From the NCBI RefSeq assembly GCF_004745865.1, contig NZ_SRKZ01000003.1:434001-498000 (forward strand): 64,000 nt of DNA. Direction: 5' to 3'. The position numbers and the translations under genes were made by a program. This document shows positions 19,201 through 26,940 of this stretch, in pieces; the first letter of the stretch is position 1, and every line of letters begins with the position of its first letter. Under the pieces are notes generated by a model, which was not told where the DNA came from, did no database searches, and worked only from the letters and a program-made list of their open reading frames with translations. This DNA is from Hymenobacter wooponensis. GTDB taxonomy: Bacteria > Bacteroidota > Bacteroidia > Cytophagales > Hymenobacteraceae.

Positions 19201-19325
19201 GTTTCAGATGGCTTACTCAGCGCTTCTGCAGTGGCAGCAGCGGGTGTTCCGACGAATGCAACAGGTAGGCCAACCAGCGCCGCTGGCAGTGCTAGCCTCC
19301 CTATTTTGGGTAGGGTGTTTTTCAT
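16221..19325 (-). CDS. susC: SusC/RagA-type TonB-dependent outer-membrane transporter
   Basis: This 1034-residue protein has a signal peptide (about residues 1-33), a carboxypeptidase-regulatory-like domain (about 49-120, SGRVLDEKGQGMPGVTVLE), a TonB-box-like NEVVVVGY near 126-133, a plug domain (GRLPGVQV, IRGLGS, PLYIIDGL, ILKDGASLAPYGSRGANGV-like) and a 22-strand barrel ending in the terminal Phe of GAQLGF. With SusD it imports oligosaccharides using TonB energy. The ATG at 19325 precedes the signal peptide; upstream ATGs up to 19406 would translate through an operator. Two LacI-type palindromes lie 38 and 65 nt upstream and a third near 19688. Its stop lies in a GGCCTAG heptamer. Confidence 0.97.
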   Translation of the reverse strand: MKNTLPKIGRLALPAALVGLPVAFVGTPAAATAEALSKPSETSALVATTISGRVLDEKGQGMPGVTVLEKGTSNGATTDADGRYSLTVGDNATLSFSFVGYTTQEVPVNGRTSIDINLAPDSKALNEVVVVGYLTQKREDVTGSVASVSGREAQRAPVATISEGVQGRLPGVQVINSGVPGQAPIINIRGLGSVNGGSGPLYIIDGLWVDNIRDFNPQDAESIQVLKDGASLAPYGSRGANGVIIITTKKGKSGPPAISFNAYAGVQKINKTYDLMNAQQWSVINRQAYENAGRTPQPFVVNPPGVDTDWQKELIRTGSVQDYNLGFSGGGPNSNFLLSGEYFTQKGTVQGPKFERYSVRLNSGFNRGRLRVGESLQLARTNQTILNGLPFLDVLRMLPIIPVNDPANPGGFGFGNNNASTFGTNPIALQKLLNNTSVNNRLQGNVYGELTIFDFLRYRLNLGAEYLGYHDREKRQYGQWRQNDPLNPSYYAENQGNNLFTLVENTLTFDKSFGQNNVTAVAGYTEQHQHNEFTRGRNNGYGTGPTYYWALDAGSSAPQVQGSSFTYNKRSYLGQLTYDYDQRYLITGAIRRDGSSRFSPNNRYGTFWAASAGWRISKEQFFEGMSDKVSNLKLRASYGVLGNELLGGEYGGAYRWQGVVNPNVNYPFGGDNIQNGSIQTQLPSNDIAWEERRTANYGFDLGLLEDRLTLSADYYKSETRNALVDPAIPLVLGNAGSNPYRRVGRIQNQGFELVAGYNENRSAFKYGITGNLTTIKNKVTRLSNDATSPFFVSGPGESTRTEVGYELGSFYLYQFDGIFQTGDNIATSAQPNAQPGDVRYKDVNGDGQISAADRTHVGRVFPKIQYGLNLTAGFAGFDVAAFFQGVQGNDLLNTGRYWLDRTDDNGNYRRDFSPWTPSNPSTTTPRAIIAGGGGQAGEAAINNSRLNSTRWLEDGSYLRLKNVQIGYTIPKTLTDKVKGVGSLRFYVTGQNLFTITDYSGYDPEIVGLGLLTRGVDEGSYPNLRTVSIGAQLGF

Positions 19326-19362
19326 AGAGGATGTGTGGGAAACAAAATGGTGGGACAAAACT

Positions 19363-19376
19363 TGCAAACGTTTGCA
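19363..19376. promoter_or_regulatory. LacI-family operator 1 (TGCAAACGTTTGCA)
   Basis: A perfect 14-bp palindrome with a central CG, as expected for LacI-family hinge-helix recognition, lies 38 nt upstream of the susC ATG. Confidence 0.8.
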
Positions 19377-19389
19377 CATTTGAGCTCGA

Positions 19390-19403
19390 TGCAAACGTTT
19401 GCG
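19390..19403. promoter_or_regulatory. LacI-family operator 2 (TGCAAACGTTTGCG)
   Basis: The 12-bp core GCAAACGTTTGC is identical to operator 1, with its centre 27 bp away. Confidence 0.8.
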
Positions 19404-19681
19404 CATTCACTGCAAAAGAACCCTCGCTTGGGTAACGAGGTTACGTGCACTGATGAAAGAAAGCTGGCTAGGGTGACAGAATCCTATTTCGCCTAAATAG
19501 GGGCCAAATTTGACGTAATGTTAACCATAGAGTTATGCAATGTCAAGAATGCATATAAAAATGTTGATAATCGATTTTAGTGAATCAATGTTTGGGGCAT
19601 TCCAATGGCACTTGCTAAAGCGCGTTTTGCTAAACGCGATATAACCAAAACACTGCTACTACTATATTTCTAATAAAATGT

Positions 19682-19695
19682 TGCAAACGTTTGCA
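19682..19695. promoter_or_regulatory. LacI-family operator 3 (TGCAAACGTTTGCA)
   Basis: A perfect copy lies about 357 nt upstream of susC and 111 nt after the stop of the GH43 gene. A half site TTTTGCAAAA follows at about 19700. A distal position is compatible with looping. Confidence 0.75.
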
Positions 19696-19805
19696 TATTC
19701 TTTTGCAAAAAGAATGTTCACTCCAGTAGTCATAACAGTTAAATGGAGCACTGACTGAGCTTAATACGCAATCATGATTCTAAGATCAAACCTAACGGCT
19801 CTGCT

Positions 19806-20870
19806 TTATTTCTCGCCTGATGGCCGTGCTATAGGTACACCAGGAGGAATGGGGCGGCCGAAATTGGGAGTGTCGTCGGCATTCCAAGTGAAGGGCTGTG
19901 CACGAGGTGAGCGCAACCGCCCGCAACCCTGATCGGGCGCATTATTGGCATGATAGAGCAACCAGTCCTGAGTACCATCTGGCGACTTAAAAAAGGAGTT
20001 ATGTCCTGGTGCATACACTCCAGCGGCGGGGTCCTGTTGAAATACTGGCCTAGGAGACTTGGTCCAGGAGCCGGGCTGTAGTAAGTCACTATCCATTGAT
20101 GCAGTGAGCATTCCTAGGGCGTAGTAATCGGTCCAGCAGCCGCTGGCAGAGTAAACAAGCACTAGCTTTTTGCCGTGGCGCAATACCTGGGGCCCTTCGT
20201 TCACATCTACATGGGGTGGGTTGATGGCGTCGTGCAAATCGCCGTTCCGCTCCCAGGCATAGACGGGTGTGGACACTTTCAACCGAGGCCCATCTATCGT
20301 CCAGGGATTTTTGAGGCGGGCCAAGTAAATATCCTGTCGGCCATTGCCGTCTCCCTCCCAGCCCGACCATACAAAGTACAGTTTGCCTTCATTTTCAAAC
20401 ACAGAGCCATCAATTGCCCACTTGTTCGTCACATCACGCAATTGCCCTTTATCAACCCAGGTTCCTTCCAAGGGATTAGCCGAGCTATTTTCCAGCACCC
20501 ACAGCCGGTGGTCGTCGTTTTTACCTCCATCAGCCGCGTAGTACAGATACCATTTCCCGTGGATACGATGCAGTTCCGGAGCCCAGATATCGCGCGAATT
20601 TGGTCCCGTAGCGGGAGGCGTCCATACCACACGGTGCTCTGCTTTATCCAGTTGACTTAGCGAATTCGTTTTCCAGAGAGTGATATTTACACCAGTTGTG
20701 TGGGTGTAGTAGTAATAGCCATCGTGGTAGATACTCCAGGGGTCGGCGCCGGAGGGCAGCAACGGGTTTGTGAACGTAGTGGCAGGGGCAGGCTTTTTTT
20801 GCTGAGAGTGGCCTAGAGAGCTGATCAGCAAAGCCGCCCCCAGCAATAAGGACTTAAATGATACACGCAT
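19806..20870 (-). CDS. Glycoside hydrolase family 43 (arabinofuranosidase-like), secreted
   Basis: This 354-residue GH43 enzyme has a cleavable signal peptide (about residues 1-22, hydrophobic core LLLGAALLISSLG) and a single propeller with GADPWS (Asp43), WAIDGSV and VNEGPQVL as the probable catalytic triad. It is paralogous to the lipoprotein at 13430-14491 but has no lipobox, so one copy would be tethered and this one periplasmic or released. The start at 20870 was preferred over 20882 as it gives the cleaner signal peptide. It is separated from susC by the operator region and follows the GH5-like gene with a 99-nt spacer, so those two probably form one unit. Confidence 0.92.
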   Translation of the reverse strand: MRVSFKSLLLGAALLISSLGHSQQKKPAPATTFTNPLLPSGADPWSIYHDGYYYYTHTTGVNITLWKTNSLSQLDKAEHRVVWTPPATGPNSRDIWAPELHRIHGKWYLYYAADGGKNDDHRLWVLENSSANPLEGTWVDKGQLRDVTNKWAIDGSVFENEGKLYFVWSGWEGDGNGRQDIYLARLKNPWTIDGPRLKVSTPVYAWERNGDLHDAINPPHVDVNEGPQVLRHGKKLVLVYSASGCWTDYYALGMLTASMDSDLLQPGSWTKSPRPVFQQDPAAGVYAPGHNSFFKSPDGTQDWLLYHANNAPDQGCGRLRSPRAQPFTWNADDTPNFGRPIPPGVPIARPSGEK

Positions 20871-20969
20871 CAGAGAAATCAAAAGGGCGAGGACCAGCGG
20901 AAGAAGCCAGTTGGCTTCATGCGTAGCTGGCTTTGGGCAACAGTTAAGTGTTAGGTAGGCCTAGGCCAC

Positions 20970-22067
20970 TTACTTGCTATTCAGGTTGCGGATTAGCGTC
21001 GTCTCATCTTGACGGTAAGGAGTACCATCCTTCCGGAAAACTTCATGAAACCATTCAACTGGCTCACTCCCGTCGGGCAATGGGGTTTCCCACTGGTATT
21101 TTGTGTTGGTTTTGCCATCCACTAAGCCCCAGTTGATAGCCCCTACATTCCGCTTTTTGAGCATGGGCATAATGGTGGCAAAGCGGCTATTGCGCGTGCG
21201 TGCCATATACTCAGTGCAAATCAATGGGCGGTCGTGGGTCTGCAGCAGGTCAATTACGCGCTGGTGCAATACAGCTTCATCGTAGCAGTGGTAAGTAACC
21301 ACATCCGAATGGGTGGCCTGGTAGGTATTCAAGGCGCCAAAATCCCAGTTCCATAAGCCAATACTTAAGGGCTGCTCGGGGTTTACCTCGCGAGCCCAGG
21401 CAAACACGTTGCGTACCAATGGCAGCGATGTGTTGAGTTTGTTGCTGTTACCAGGCTCATTGTATAAGTCCCAAAGCAGGATCCGCTTGTCGGTACTGAA
21501 GCTCCTGAGTACGTCCTGCACATAGGGCTTTAAGGCAATAAAGGCCAGTGAGTCACGCGATACAGGCTCGCCGGGGTCCTGCATCCAGCCTGAATTGTGA
21601 ATGCCAGGCTTGGGCTCCGGCTGCACCCCAGCCTTGGGCTCCTTATTCCAGCAGTCGTCGAAGAACACAAACATCGTCTGAATGTGGTGCTTGTCGGCGA
21701 TGCTTAAATAGGTGTTCATTCGGTCTTTAAAACCCTTAGGGTCTTGCTTCCAAGCCAGGCTATGCAGGAACACTCGCATGGTGTTGAACCCAATTCCTTC
21801 GGCATACCCGAGTTCCTTATCAATGGTGGCGGGGTCGAACGTGGCGGCCTGCCACATTTCTAGCTGGTTGATGGCCGTACTGGGCGTAAAATTGGCTCCC
21901 GAAATCCAGGGATGTGTCTTGTACCAGGCCTGTGCTTTCTCCACTGACCACCGCCGACTATCTACTACTGCACTAGCTGCCCCTCCCTTAACCTTTACCT
22001 TAGTTTTTTGCGCGTAGGTGCCGTGCGAGGCTACTAAAACTAATAAGCAGAGCAGTGCTTTCTTCAT
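20970..22067 (-). CDS. GH5-like (clan GH-A TIM-barrel) glycoside hydrolase, secreted
   Basis: This 365-residue protein has a signal peptide (1-19, MKKALLCLLVLVASHGTYA) and a TIM barrel with the two clan GH-A glutamates in good context: LLWDLYNEPGN (Glu204, acid/base, after strand 4) and PLICTEYMA (Glu286, nucleophile, after strand 7). GINWGLVDGKTNT-like sequence near the end resembles the last strand Trp of GH5/GH39/GH2 barrels. Proteins like this are often labelled 1,4-beta-xylanase or cellulase-family, but I cannot assign a subfamily or substrate. Location beside GH43 genes and under the same operator suggests it cuts the same glycan. Confidence 0.82.
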   Translation of the reverse strand: MKKALLCLLVLVASHGTYAQKTKVKVKGGAASAVVDSRRWSVEKAQAWYKTHPWISGANFTPSTAINQLEMWQAATFDPATIDKELGYAEGIGFNTMRVFLHSLAWKQDPKGFKDRMNTYLSIADKHHIQTMFVFFDDCWNKEPKAGVQPEPKPGIHNSGWMQDPGEPVSRDSLAFIALKPYVQDVLRSFSTDKRILLWDLYNEPGNSNKLNTSLPLVRNVFAWAREVNPEQPLSIGLWNWDFGALNTYQATHSDVVTYHCYDEAVLHQRVIDLLQTHDRPLICTEYMARTRNSRFATIMPMLKKRNVGAINWGLVDGKTNTKYQWETPLPDGSEPVEWFHEVFRKDGTPYRQDETTLIRNLNSK

Positions 22068-22183
22068 TTGTGCGGGAATTGAGAGAGTGGAAAAGAACTA
22101 TCAGATCAGAGGGAAACGAAAGTCGGTACTGCCAAAACGCTAGCTAATTCACATAGAAGAGCTCGGACCCATCTCCTATGAGC

Positions 22184-22195
22184 GCAAACGTTTGT
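22184..22195. promoter_or_regulatory. LacI-family operator 4 (GCAAACGTTTGT)
   Basis: Eleven of the 12 core bases match the other copies. It lies 117 nt upstream of the GH5-like gene ATG. Confidence 0.7.
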
Positions 22196-22438
22196 ATTAG
22201 AGTGTACACTAGTCAAGCGAGTATACCTTACCCTTTAATCCAGAGAGGGGTGAGTATAAGTAGTACAAAGGCGCTAGGCCAATAAGCACCATTTGCCTCG
22301 CAACATAAGGCTTTATTCCATGGCTACTACTCAGAAAGCGTAAGAGAGGCCTAGTAACAAGTAAGACCAACGTGGGTAAGCAACCACAACGGTACACCGA
22401 GAAGTAGACGGTGCAAGCTAAGTTTATGTTACAATTTA

Positions 22439-22452
22439 TGCAAACGTTTGCA
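22439..22452. promoter_or_regulatory. LacI-family operator 5 (TGCAAACGTTTGCA)
   Basis: A perfect copy lies 57 nt upstream of the GH172 gene ATG at 22510. Confidence 0.8.
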
Positions 22453-22509
22453 TTTTTCTATTCATATTGGCCTCGCAATCCTCCCCCACCCTACTTATCA
22501 AATTAGGTC

Positions 22510-23661
22510 ATGCGGCAATGCCTAGCATACTTAGTCATTGGCTTTATAGTCTTGCTTGCGTTACCTTCTTGGGCGCAAAAAGCATCTTTTAATGGTCTCG
22601 GGTCAGACTTAAGCAACCTCTACCGCCTTTCTGATGCCAAAACTCGCTCTATCAGCCCCGAGAACTTCACGGGAGCTAAAGGGCAAGGAGGGCGGGCCAC
22701 TACCGGCACCGGTCAAAATGCCTCCCGCGACCTAGGCCTCGGCTGGAAAGTAAGTCCCAGCATTCTGATAAAGCCTGGGCAGACGGCCGTAGTGGCTGAA
22801 ATAGATGGACCAGGCGCAATACAGCACATTTGGCTTACTCCTACTGGCCTATGGCGCTTCGCTATTCTGCGGATGTATTGGGATGAGGAGAAAACGCCTT
22901 CAGTAGAAGTACCCGTTGGCGACTTTTTCGGGCAGGGCTGGGGTGAAACCGCCTTGCTAAACTCTATTCCAGTTACGGTGAACCCCGGCAGTGCTTTTAA
23001 CTGCTACTGGCAGATGCCCTTCCGGAAGAAGTGCCGCATAACGCTTGAGAACCTTGATGAAAAAGAGATGTACCTGTACTATCAGGTGGATTACACTCTC
23101 ACTGAAGTTCCTAACGATGCGGCCTATTTTCATGCCCAGTTTCGGCGCCAGAATCCCACAGCTTATAAAGTACCTTACACCATTTTGGATGGGGTGAAGG
23201 GCCGGGGCCAATACGTGGGCACTTACCTCGCTTGGGGTGTGCATAGCAACGACTGGTGGGGCGAGGGTGAAATCAAGTTCTTTTTAGATGGTGACGGGCA
23301 GTTCCCTACCATTAATGGCACTGGCACCGAAGACTACTTCCTGGGCTCCTACAACTTCGAAAACAAGAAAACGCATCAGTACCAGGAGTACTCCACTCCA
23401 TACGCCGGGCTGCACCAGATTATTCGGCCCGATGGGCTGTACCACGCCCAGCAGCGTTTCGGTATGTACCGCTGGCATATCCCAGATCCTATCCGGTTCA
23501 CTCAAGACTTGCGCATTACCATTCAAGCGCTGGGGTGGCGCTATAATGGCCGCTACCTCCCGTTGCAGGACGATGTAGCCTCAGTGGCCTATTGGTACCA
23601 AACGGAGCCGCACGCACCCTTCCCATCCTTGCCTTCTAAAGATGATCTGGAAGTCAAGTAA
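22510..23661 (+). CDS. GH172 (DUF2961) glycoside hydrolase, secreted
   Basis: This 383-residue protein has a signal peptide (about 1-22, core LVIGFIVLLALPSWA) and the DUF2961 double jelly-roll fold. Diagnostic segments are DGPGAIQHIWLTP, ILRMYWDEEKTPSVEVPVGDFFG and GTGTEDYFLGSYNF, the last carrying the conserved acidic active-site signature GTEDYF. Characterised GH172 members include difructose dianhydride synthase/hydrolases, alpha-D-arabinofuranosidases and alpha-D-fructofuranosidases, i.e. enzymes handling furanose sugars. In an arabinofuranosidase-rich locus the likely target is a terminal arabinofuranosyl unit, but D versus L arabinose is undecided. It starts a plus-strand unit with the next GH43 and the LacI gene. 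Confidence 0.9.
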   Translation: MRQCLAYLVIGFIVLLALPSWAQKASFNGLGSDLSNLYRLSDAKTRSISPENFTGAKGQGGRATTGTGQNASRDLGLGWKVSPSILIKPGQTAVVAEIDGPGAIQHIWLTPTGLWRFAILRMYWDEEKTPSVEVPVGDFFGQGWGETALLNSIPVTVNPGSAFNCYWQMPFRKKCRITLENLDEKEMYLYYQVDYTLTEVPNDAAYFHAQFRRQNPTAYKVPYTILDGVKGRGQYVGTYLAWGVHSNDWWGEGEIKFFLDGDGQFPTINGTGTEDYFLGSYNFENKKTHQYQEYSTPYAGLHQIIRPDGLYHAQQRFGMYRWHIPDPIRFTQDLRITIQALGWRYNGRYLPLQDDVASVAYWYQTEPHAPFPSLPSKDDLEVK

Positions 23662-23698
23662 CCTTAGCACTTCCTCCTCTCTCACTACCTGTTCGTAT

Positions 23699-24772
23699 AT
23701 GCCCTCCCGCCGTCATTTCTTGCAGCAGGCCGCCGCTGGCTTAGCCTCCCTTGCCCTGATGCACCAGGCTGCTGCCCGCGCCGCAGCCCGCACCTACACC
23801 AACCCCGTATACGCTGGTCAGTTCCCCGACCCCTTTGTGTTGCGTCATCAGGGCCGCTACTACGCCTTTGGCACCACTGGCCAGGGCCGCACCTCCGATG
23901 GACGCATCTTCACTCTGCTCACTTCCACTAATCTAGTAGACTGGAAAACCGCAGGTGGCGCTCTAACCCCACCCGAAGGAGCAGAAGGCGCCGACTTCTG
24001 GGCCCCAGAAGTTATTTACCACAACGGCACCTTCTACATGTATTACTCCAAGGGGGGCGGTGCCATTGGAGCCAGCGTAGGCCACCGCCTGCACGTGGCC
24101 ACTAGCAAAACCCCCGAGGGCCCCTACAAACAGATAGGCCCCCTGGACGTGCCAGACAGCAAGTTCACGATTGATGCCCACCCCTACCGCGACACTGATG
24201 GGCAGTGGTATCTGTTCTACGCCCGCGACTTTATTGACTCTAACAATGGCTACCGCCCGGGCACTGGCCTAGTAGTTGACCGACTCGTGAATATGACGAG
24301 CCTGGCCGGAGAAAGCCGCACCGTCATGCGGGCCCGCCACGACTGGACCGTATTCGAGAAGAACCGCACGATGCCGCTCTATAACAATCAGACGTTTAAA
24401 GAGTGGCACACGCTGGAAGGCCCCTTCGTGCGCAAACACAACGGCAAATACTACTGCTTCTACAGCGGTGCCAACTTCCTGACTCCGCGTTATGGCGTTG
24501 ACTATTGCGTAGCTGATAAGATTGTGGGCCCTTACTCCGATGCGGGGGCCGAAAAGGGGCCGCGAGTACTCCATGCCGTGGAAGGACATGTACGCGGGCC
24601 CGGTCACCACTCCCACGTGCTTAGCCCCGATGGTAAGACGGAATATTTGGTTTACCACGCTTGGGACAAGGGAATGAAGGAGCGGCAGCTTTGCATCGAC
24701 AAGCTGGCCTGGACGGCCCAGGGCCCGCGTTGTCAAGGCCCAACCTATACGCCCCAGCCGCTGCCAAGCTAG
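23699..24772 (+). CDS. Glycoside hydrolase family 43, probable Tat substrate
   Basis: This 357-residue GH43 enzyme starts MPSRRHFLQQAAAG, a twin-arginine (S-R-R-x-F-L) signal, so it is probably exported folded. The propeller then shows FPDPFV (Asp44), TIDAHPY and LEGPFV as the catalytic acids. I chose the ATG at 23699, which directly precedes the Tat motif; the open frame extends upstream into the end of the GH172 gene. It diverges from the other three GH43 proteins (for example SKFTIDAHPYRDTDGQWYLFY region) and likely covers a different linkage. The spacer to the GH172 gene is 37 nt, supporting co-transcription. Confidence 0.92.
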   Translation: MPSRRHFLQQAAAGLASLALMHQAAARAAARTYTNPVYAGQFPDPFVLRHQGRYYAFGTTGQGRTSDGRIFTLLTSTNLVDWKTAGGALTPPEGAEGADFWAPEVIYHNGTFYMYYSKGGGAIGASVGHRLHVATSKTPEGPYKQIGPLDVPDSKFTIDAHPYRDTDGQWYLFYARDFIDSNNGYRPGTGLVVDRLVNMTSLAGESRTVMRARHDWTVFEKNRTMPLYNNQTFKEWHTLEGPFVRKHNGKYYCFYSGANFLTPRYGVDYCVADKIVGPYSDAGAEKGPRVLHAVEGHVRGPGHHSHVLSPDGKTEYLVYHAWDKGMKERQLCIDKLAWTAQGPRCQGPTYTPQPLPS

Positions 24773-24936
24773 CCTGCAAACGCATGGCTAAGCCACTCCC
24801 GACGGCCAGCCGCCGCTGATTATCTAGAATAAGCTGGCTTACACCGAAAGCTTGCTGTGCCAATGCAAATAGTTGCGTGAAATTTGCGTAGATGTTTGCT
24901 CTATCCTTTTGCTTAAACTTTTAATACCCATTCCCT

Positions 24937-25965
24937 TTGGCGCGCGCAAAAGCTTCAATTACTGATCTGGCTAAGCAGCTCGGCATTTCTGTGTCCACGG
25001 TTTCTCGTGCACTGAGTGACCATCCCAGCATCAGTGACCCCACCAAGAAAAAGGTCTGGAAGCTGGCCAAGGAATTACACTACCAGCCCAATCATATGGC
25101 GGCGGGTTTGCGCAAAGGCCGCAGCAACCTGCTGGGGGTGATGGTACCCCACATTGATGGGCACTTCTTCACGATGGTGGTGAAAGGCATTGAAACGGTT
25201 GCGAGTAAGGCGGGCTTCAACATCATGATCTGCCAGTCGAACGAAGATGTGGCGCATGAGCGCAAGAACATTGAGTCGTTACTGAGTGCGCAGGTGGAGG
25301 GAATATTAGTCTCACTAGCTCGCAATACTCTTGATTTTAAGCACTTTGAGAAAGTGCAAAAGCAGGAAATCCCGTTGGTCTTTTTTGATCGGGTGCTGGA
25401 TGGCCTAGATGTGAATGCCGTGGTTATCGATGACCGAGCTGGCGGATACCAAGCCACTAAACATTTGATTGCGCAAGGCTGCCGCCGCATTGCGCACTTC
25501 AGTGGCCCTCAGCACCTTAACATTTACAAAAATCGGCGCCAAGGCTACCTAGATGCTCTACAGGAGTACGGCTTGCCCGTTGAGGAAGAACTCCTATTCA
25601 TCTGTGACATGACTCTCGAAGATGGCGTAACAGGTATGCAACACATGCTAGCCTTACCCCAGCGCCCCGATGCCATCTTCTCAGCCAGCGACTTTTCCAT
25701 TGTAGGCGCTATGCAGGAGCTTAAGCGCCATCACTTGCGCGTGCCCCAAGACATAGCGCTGGCAGGGTTTAGCAACGAAACTTTCACCTCCCTAACCGAG
25801 CCAATGCTCACGTCCGTTGATCAGCGGTGCGAACAAATGGGCCAGTCTGCGGTGCGGTTGCTACTGGAAATACTACGGGAAAGCAGCACCAATTTCTCGC
25901 CCCGCCGAGTGGTACTGCAGCCTGACCTTTTGGTACGGGCTTCCTCCACGCTGAAGAAGAAATAG
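24937..25965 (+). CDS. LacI-family transcriptional regulator
   Basis: This 342-residue regulator has an N-terminal helix-turn-helix (about residues 7-26, ITDLAKQLGISVSTVSRAL), a hinge helix with YQPNHMAAGLRKG (about 49-61) and a periplasmic-binding-protein-like sensor domain (GVMVPHIDGHFF, VVFFDRVLD-type, AGFSNETFTSLTEP). The reading frame is closed by TAA at 24922 and contains no ATG before residue 53, so translation must begin at the TTG at 24937. It is the only DNA-binding protein in the locus and the natural candidate to bind the five GCAAACGTTTGC palindromes. Whether it represses or activates, and its sugar effector, are unknown. A weak operator-like TGCAAATAGTTGCG lies about 60 nt upstream. 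Confidence 0.95.
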   Translation: MARAKASITDLAKQLGISVSTVSRALSDHPSISDPTKKKVWKLAKELHYQPNHMAAGLRKGRSNLLGVMVPHIDGHFFTMVVKGIETVASKAGFNIMICQSNEDVAHERKNIESLLSAQVEGILVSLARNTLDFKHFEKVQKQEIPLVFFDRVLDGLDVNAVVIDDRAGGYQATKHLIAQGCRRIAHFSGPQHLNIYKNRRQGYLDALQEYGLPVEEELLFICDMTLEDGVTGMQHMLALPQRPDAIFSASDFSIVGAMQELKRHHLRVPQDIALAGFSNETFTSLTEPMLTSVDQRCEQMGQSAVRLLLEILRESSTNFSPRRVVLQPDLLVRASSTLKKK

Positions 25966-25974
25966 GTCATACTA

Positions 25975-26021
25975 AAGACGCGAGGGTCCCGGCTGCTAAC
26001 TGCCGGGACCCTCGCGTCTTT
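25975..26021. terminator. Bidirectional terminator between lacI-type gene and nucleoside phosphorylase
   Basis: Arms AAAGACGCGAGGGTCCCGG and its complement enclose a 9-nt loop, giving U-rich ends in both directions between convergent genes. Confidence 0.9.
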
Positions 26022-26067
26022 ATCTACCGCTCAGATAGCTTTGGGTGGCCTAGAGCCAGCACAAATC

Positions 26068-26940
26068 TTACACCCGAGCCAGAGTTTTGGCAATCAGGTC
26101 GTTTATTACCGCTTCTGAATTAGTCGCAAACTCACCCGAAGCACGGTTTGCTACAATAGCGTTGAGGGAAACTACCTCATGGCCTAGCATACGTCCTAGT
26201 GCATAGTAGCCAGCCGTTTCCATCTCGAAGTTAGTGAGGCGGAACTCCCCCTCGGCACTCTGGTGGCGGAATTGCTGAAACTGCTGAATGAGAGTGGGCA
26301 GGCGCAGATCGAGGCGCAGTACGCGGCCCTGCGGACCATAGAAGCCGGGGCAAGTGAGCGTGTTACCGGCTATCATGCCAGCACCCAGCTGCTCGCGAAG
26401 CAGGTCAGAGCCGCGCACGCAGTACGGGCGGTAGTCGAGTTGCAGGCTCTGCTGAATCTCACGTGCAACCTCCACTTCTAGGCCAGTCTCCACAAGCGGA
26501 TAAAACTGCATCAGCGAGTCAAGACCCACGGCGTGCTCCGTTACAAGGTGGGAACCCACGGGGATATCGGCTTGCAGGGCACCGCTCGTGCCCACCCGAA
26601 TAATGCGCAGGTTAATGCGCTCTTCCAGCGACCTAGGCTCCCGCGTAACAAAATCGATGTTTACCAAGGCATCCAACTCATTGAGCAGAATGTCAATATT
26701 GTCGGTGCCCATACCGGTGCTAATAACCGTTAGGCGCTTGCCGCGGTAGTAGCCCACATGCGTGACAAATTCGCGCTTCTGGATTACAGTTTCAATTGAA
26801 TCGAAATGCTGGCTCACCGACGGCACCCGATCTGGGTCACCCACGGTAATGATAGTGTCCGAAATGTGGTCAGGCAGCAGATTCAGGTGGTAAATGCTGC
26901 CGTCTTTATTGAGAATCAGTTCGGAGTCAGGGATGGCCAT
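26068..26940 (-). CDS. Nucleoside phosphorylase (uridine phosphorylase-like)
   Basis: This 290-residue enzyme belongs to the NP-I family that splits nucleosides with phosphate to base plus ribose-1-phosphate. Visible are GDPDRVPSV (phosphate loop), VTHVGYYRGKRLTVISTGMG, RVGTSGALQ, and NFEMETAGYYALGRMLG, whose F-E-M-E-T matches the uridine-phosphorylase nucleoside site; NAIVANRASGEF closes the active site. Length fits the family. Substrate (uridine or a purine nucleoside) is inferred from similarity only. It is a single gene convergent with the LacI gene. Confidence 0.9.
   Translation of the reverse strand: MAIPDSELILNKDGSIYHLNLLPDHISDTIITVGDPDRVPSVSQHFDSIETVIQKREFVTHVGYYRGKRLTVISTGMGTDNIDILLNELDALVNIDFVTREPRSLEERINLRIIRVGTSGALQADIPVGSHLVTEHAVGLDSLMQFYPLVETGLEVEVAREIQQSLQLDYRPYCVRGSDLLREQLGAGMIAGNTLTCPGFYGPQGRVLRLDLRLPTLIQQFQQFRHQSAEGEFRLTNFEMETAGYYALGRMLGHEVVSLNAIVANRASGEFATNSEAVINDLIAKTLARV

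Larger units (their letters stand above)
19326..19805. promoter_or_regulatory. AT-rich regulatory region upstream of susC
   Basis: This 480-bp stretch holds three copies of the GCAAACGTTTGC palindrome and is visibly richer in A+T than the flanking genes. No gene is supported in it. It is the presumed control region of the susC-to-transporter operon. Confidence 0.7.
22068..22509. promoter_or_regulatory. Divergent regulatory region between the GH5-like and GH172 genes
   Basis: This 442-bp spacer contains one operator near each end (22184-22195 and 22439-22452) and two CTAGGCC-type heptamers. I see no gene or stable RNA in it. Confidence 0.65.

Noticed and set aside
24863..24876. Sixth operator upstream of the LacI-type gene (TGCAAATAGTTGCG)
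   Set aside because: It lacks the central CG and symmetry of the other five copies; kept only as a weak autoregulation possibility.
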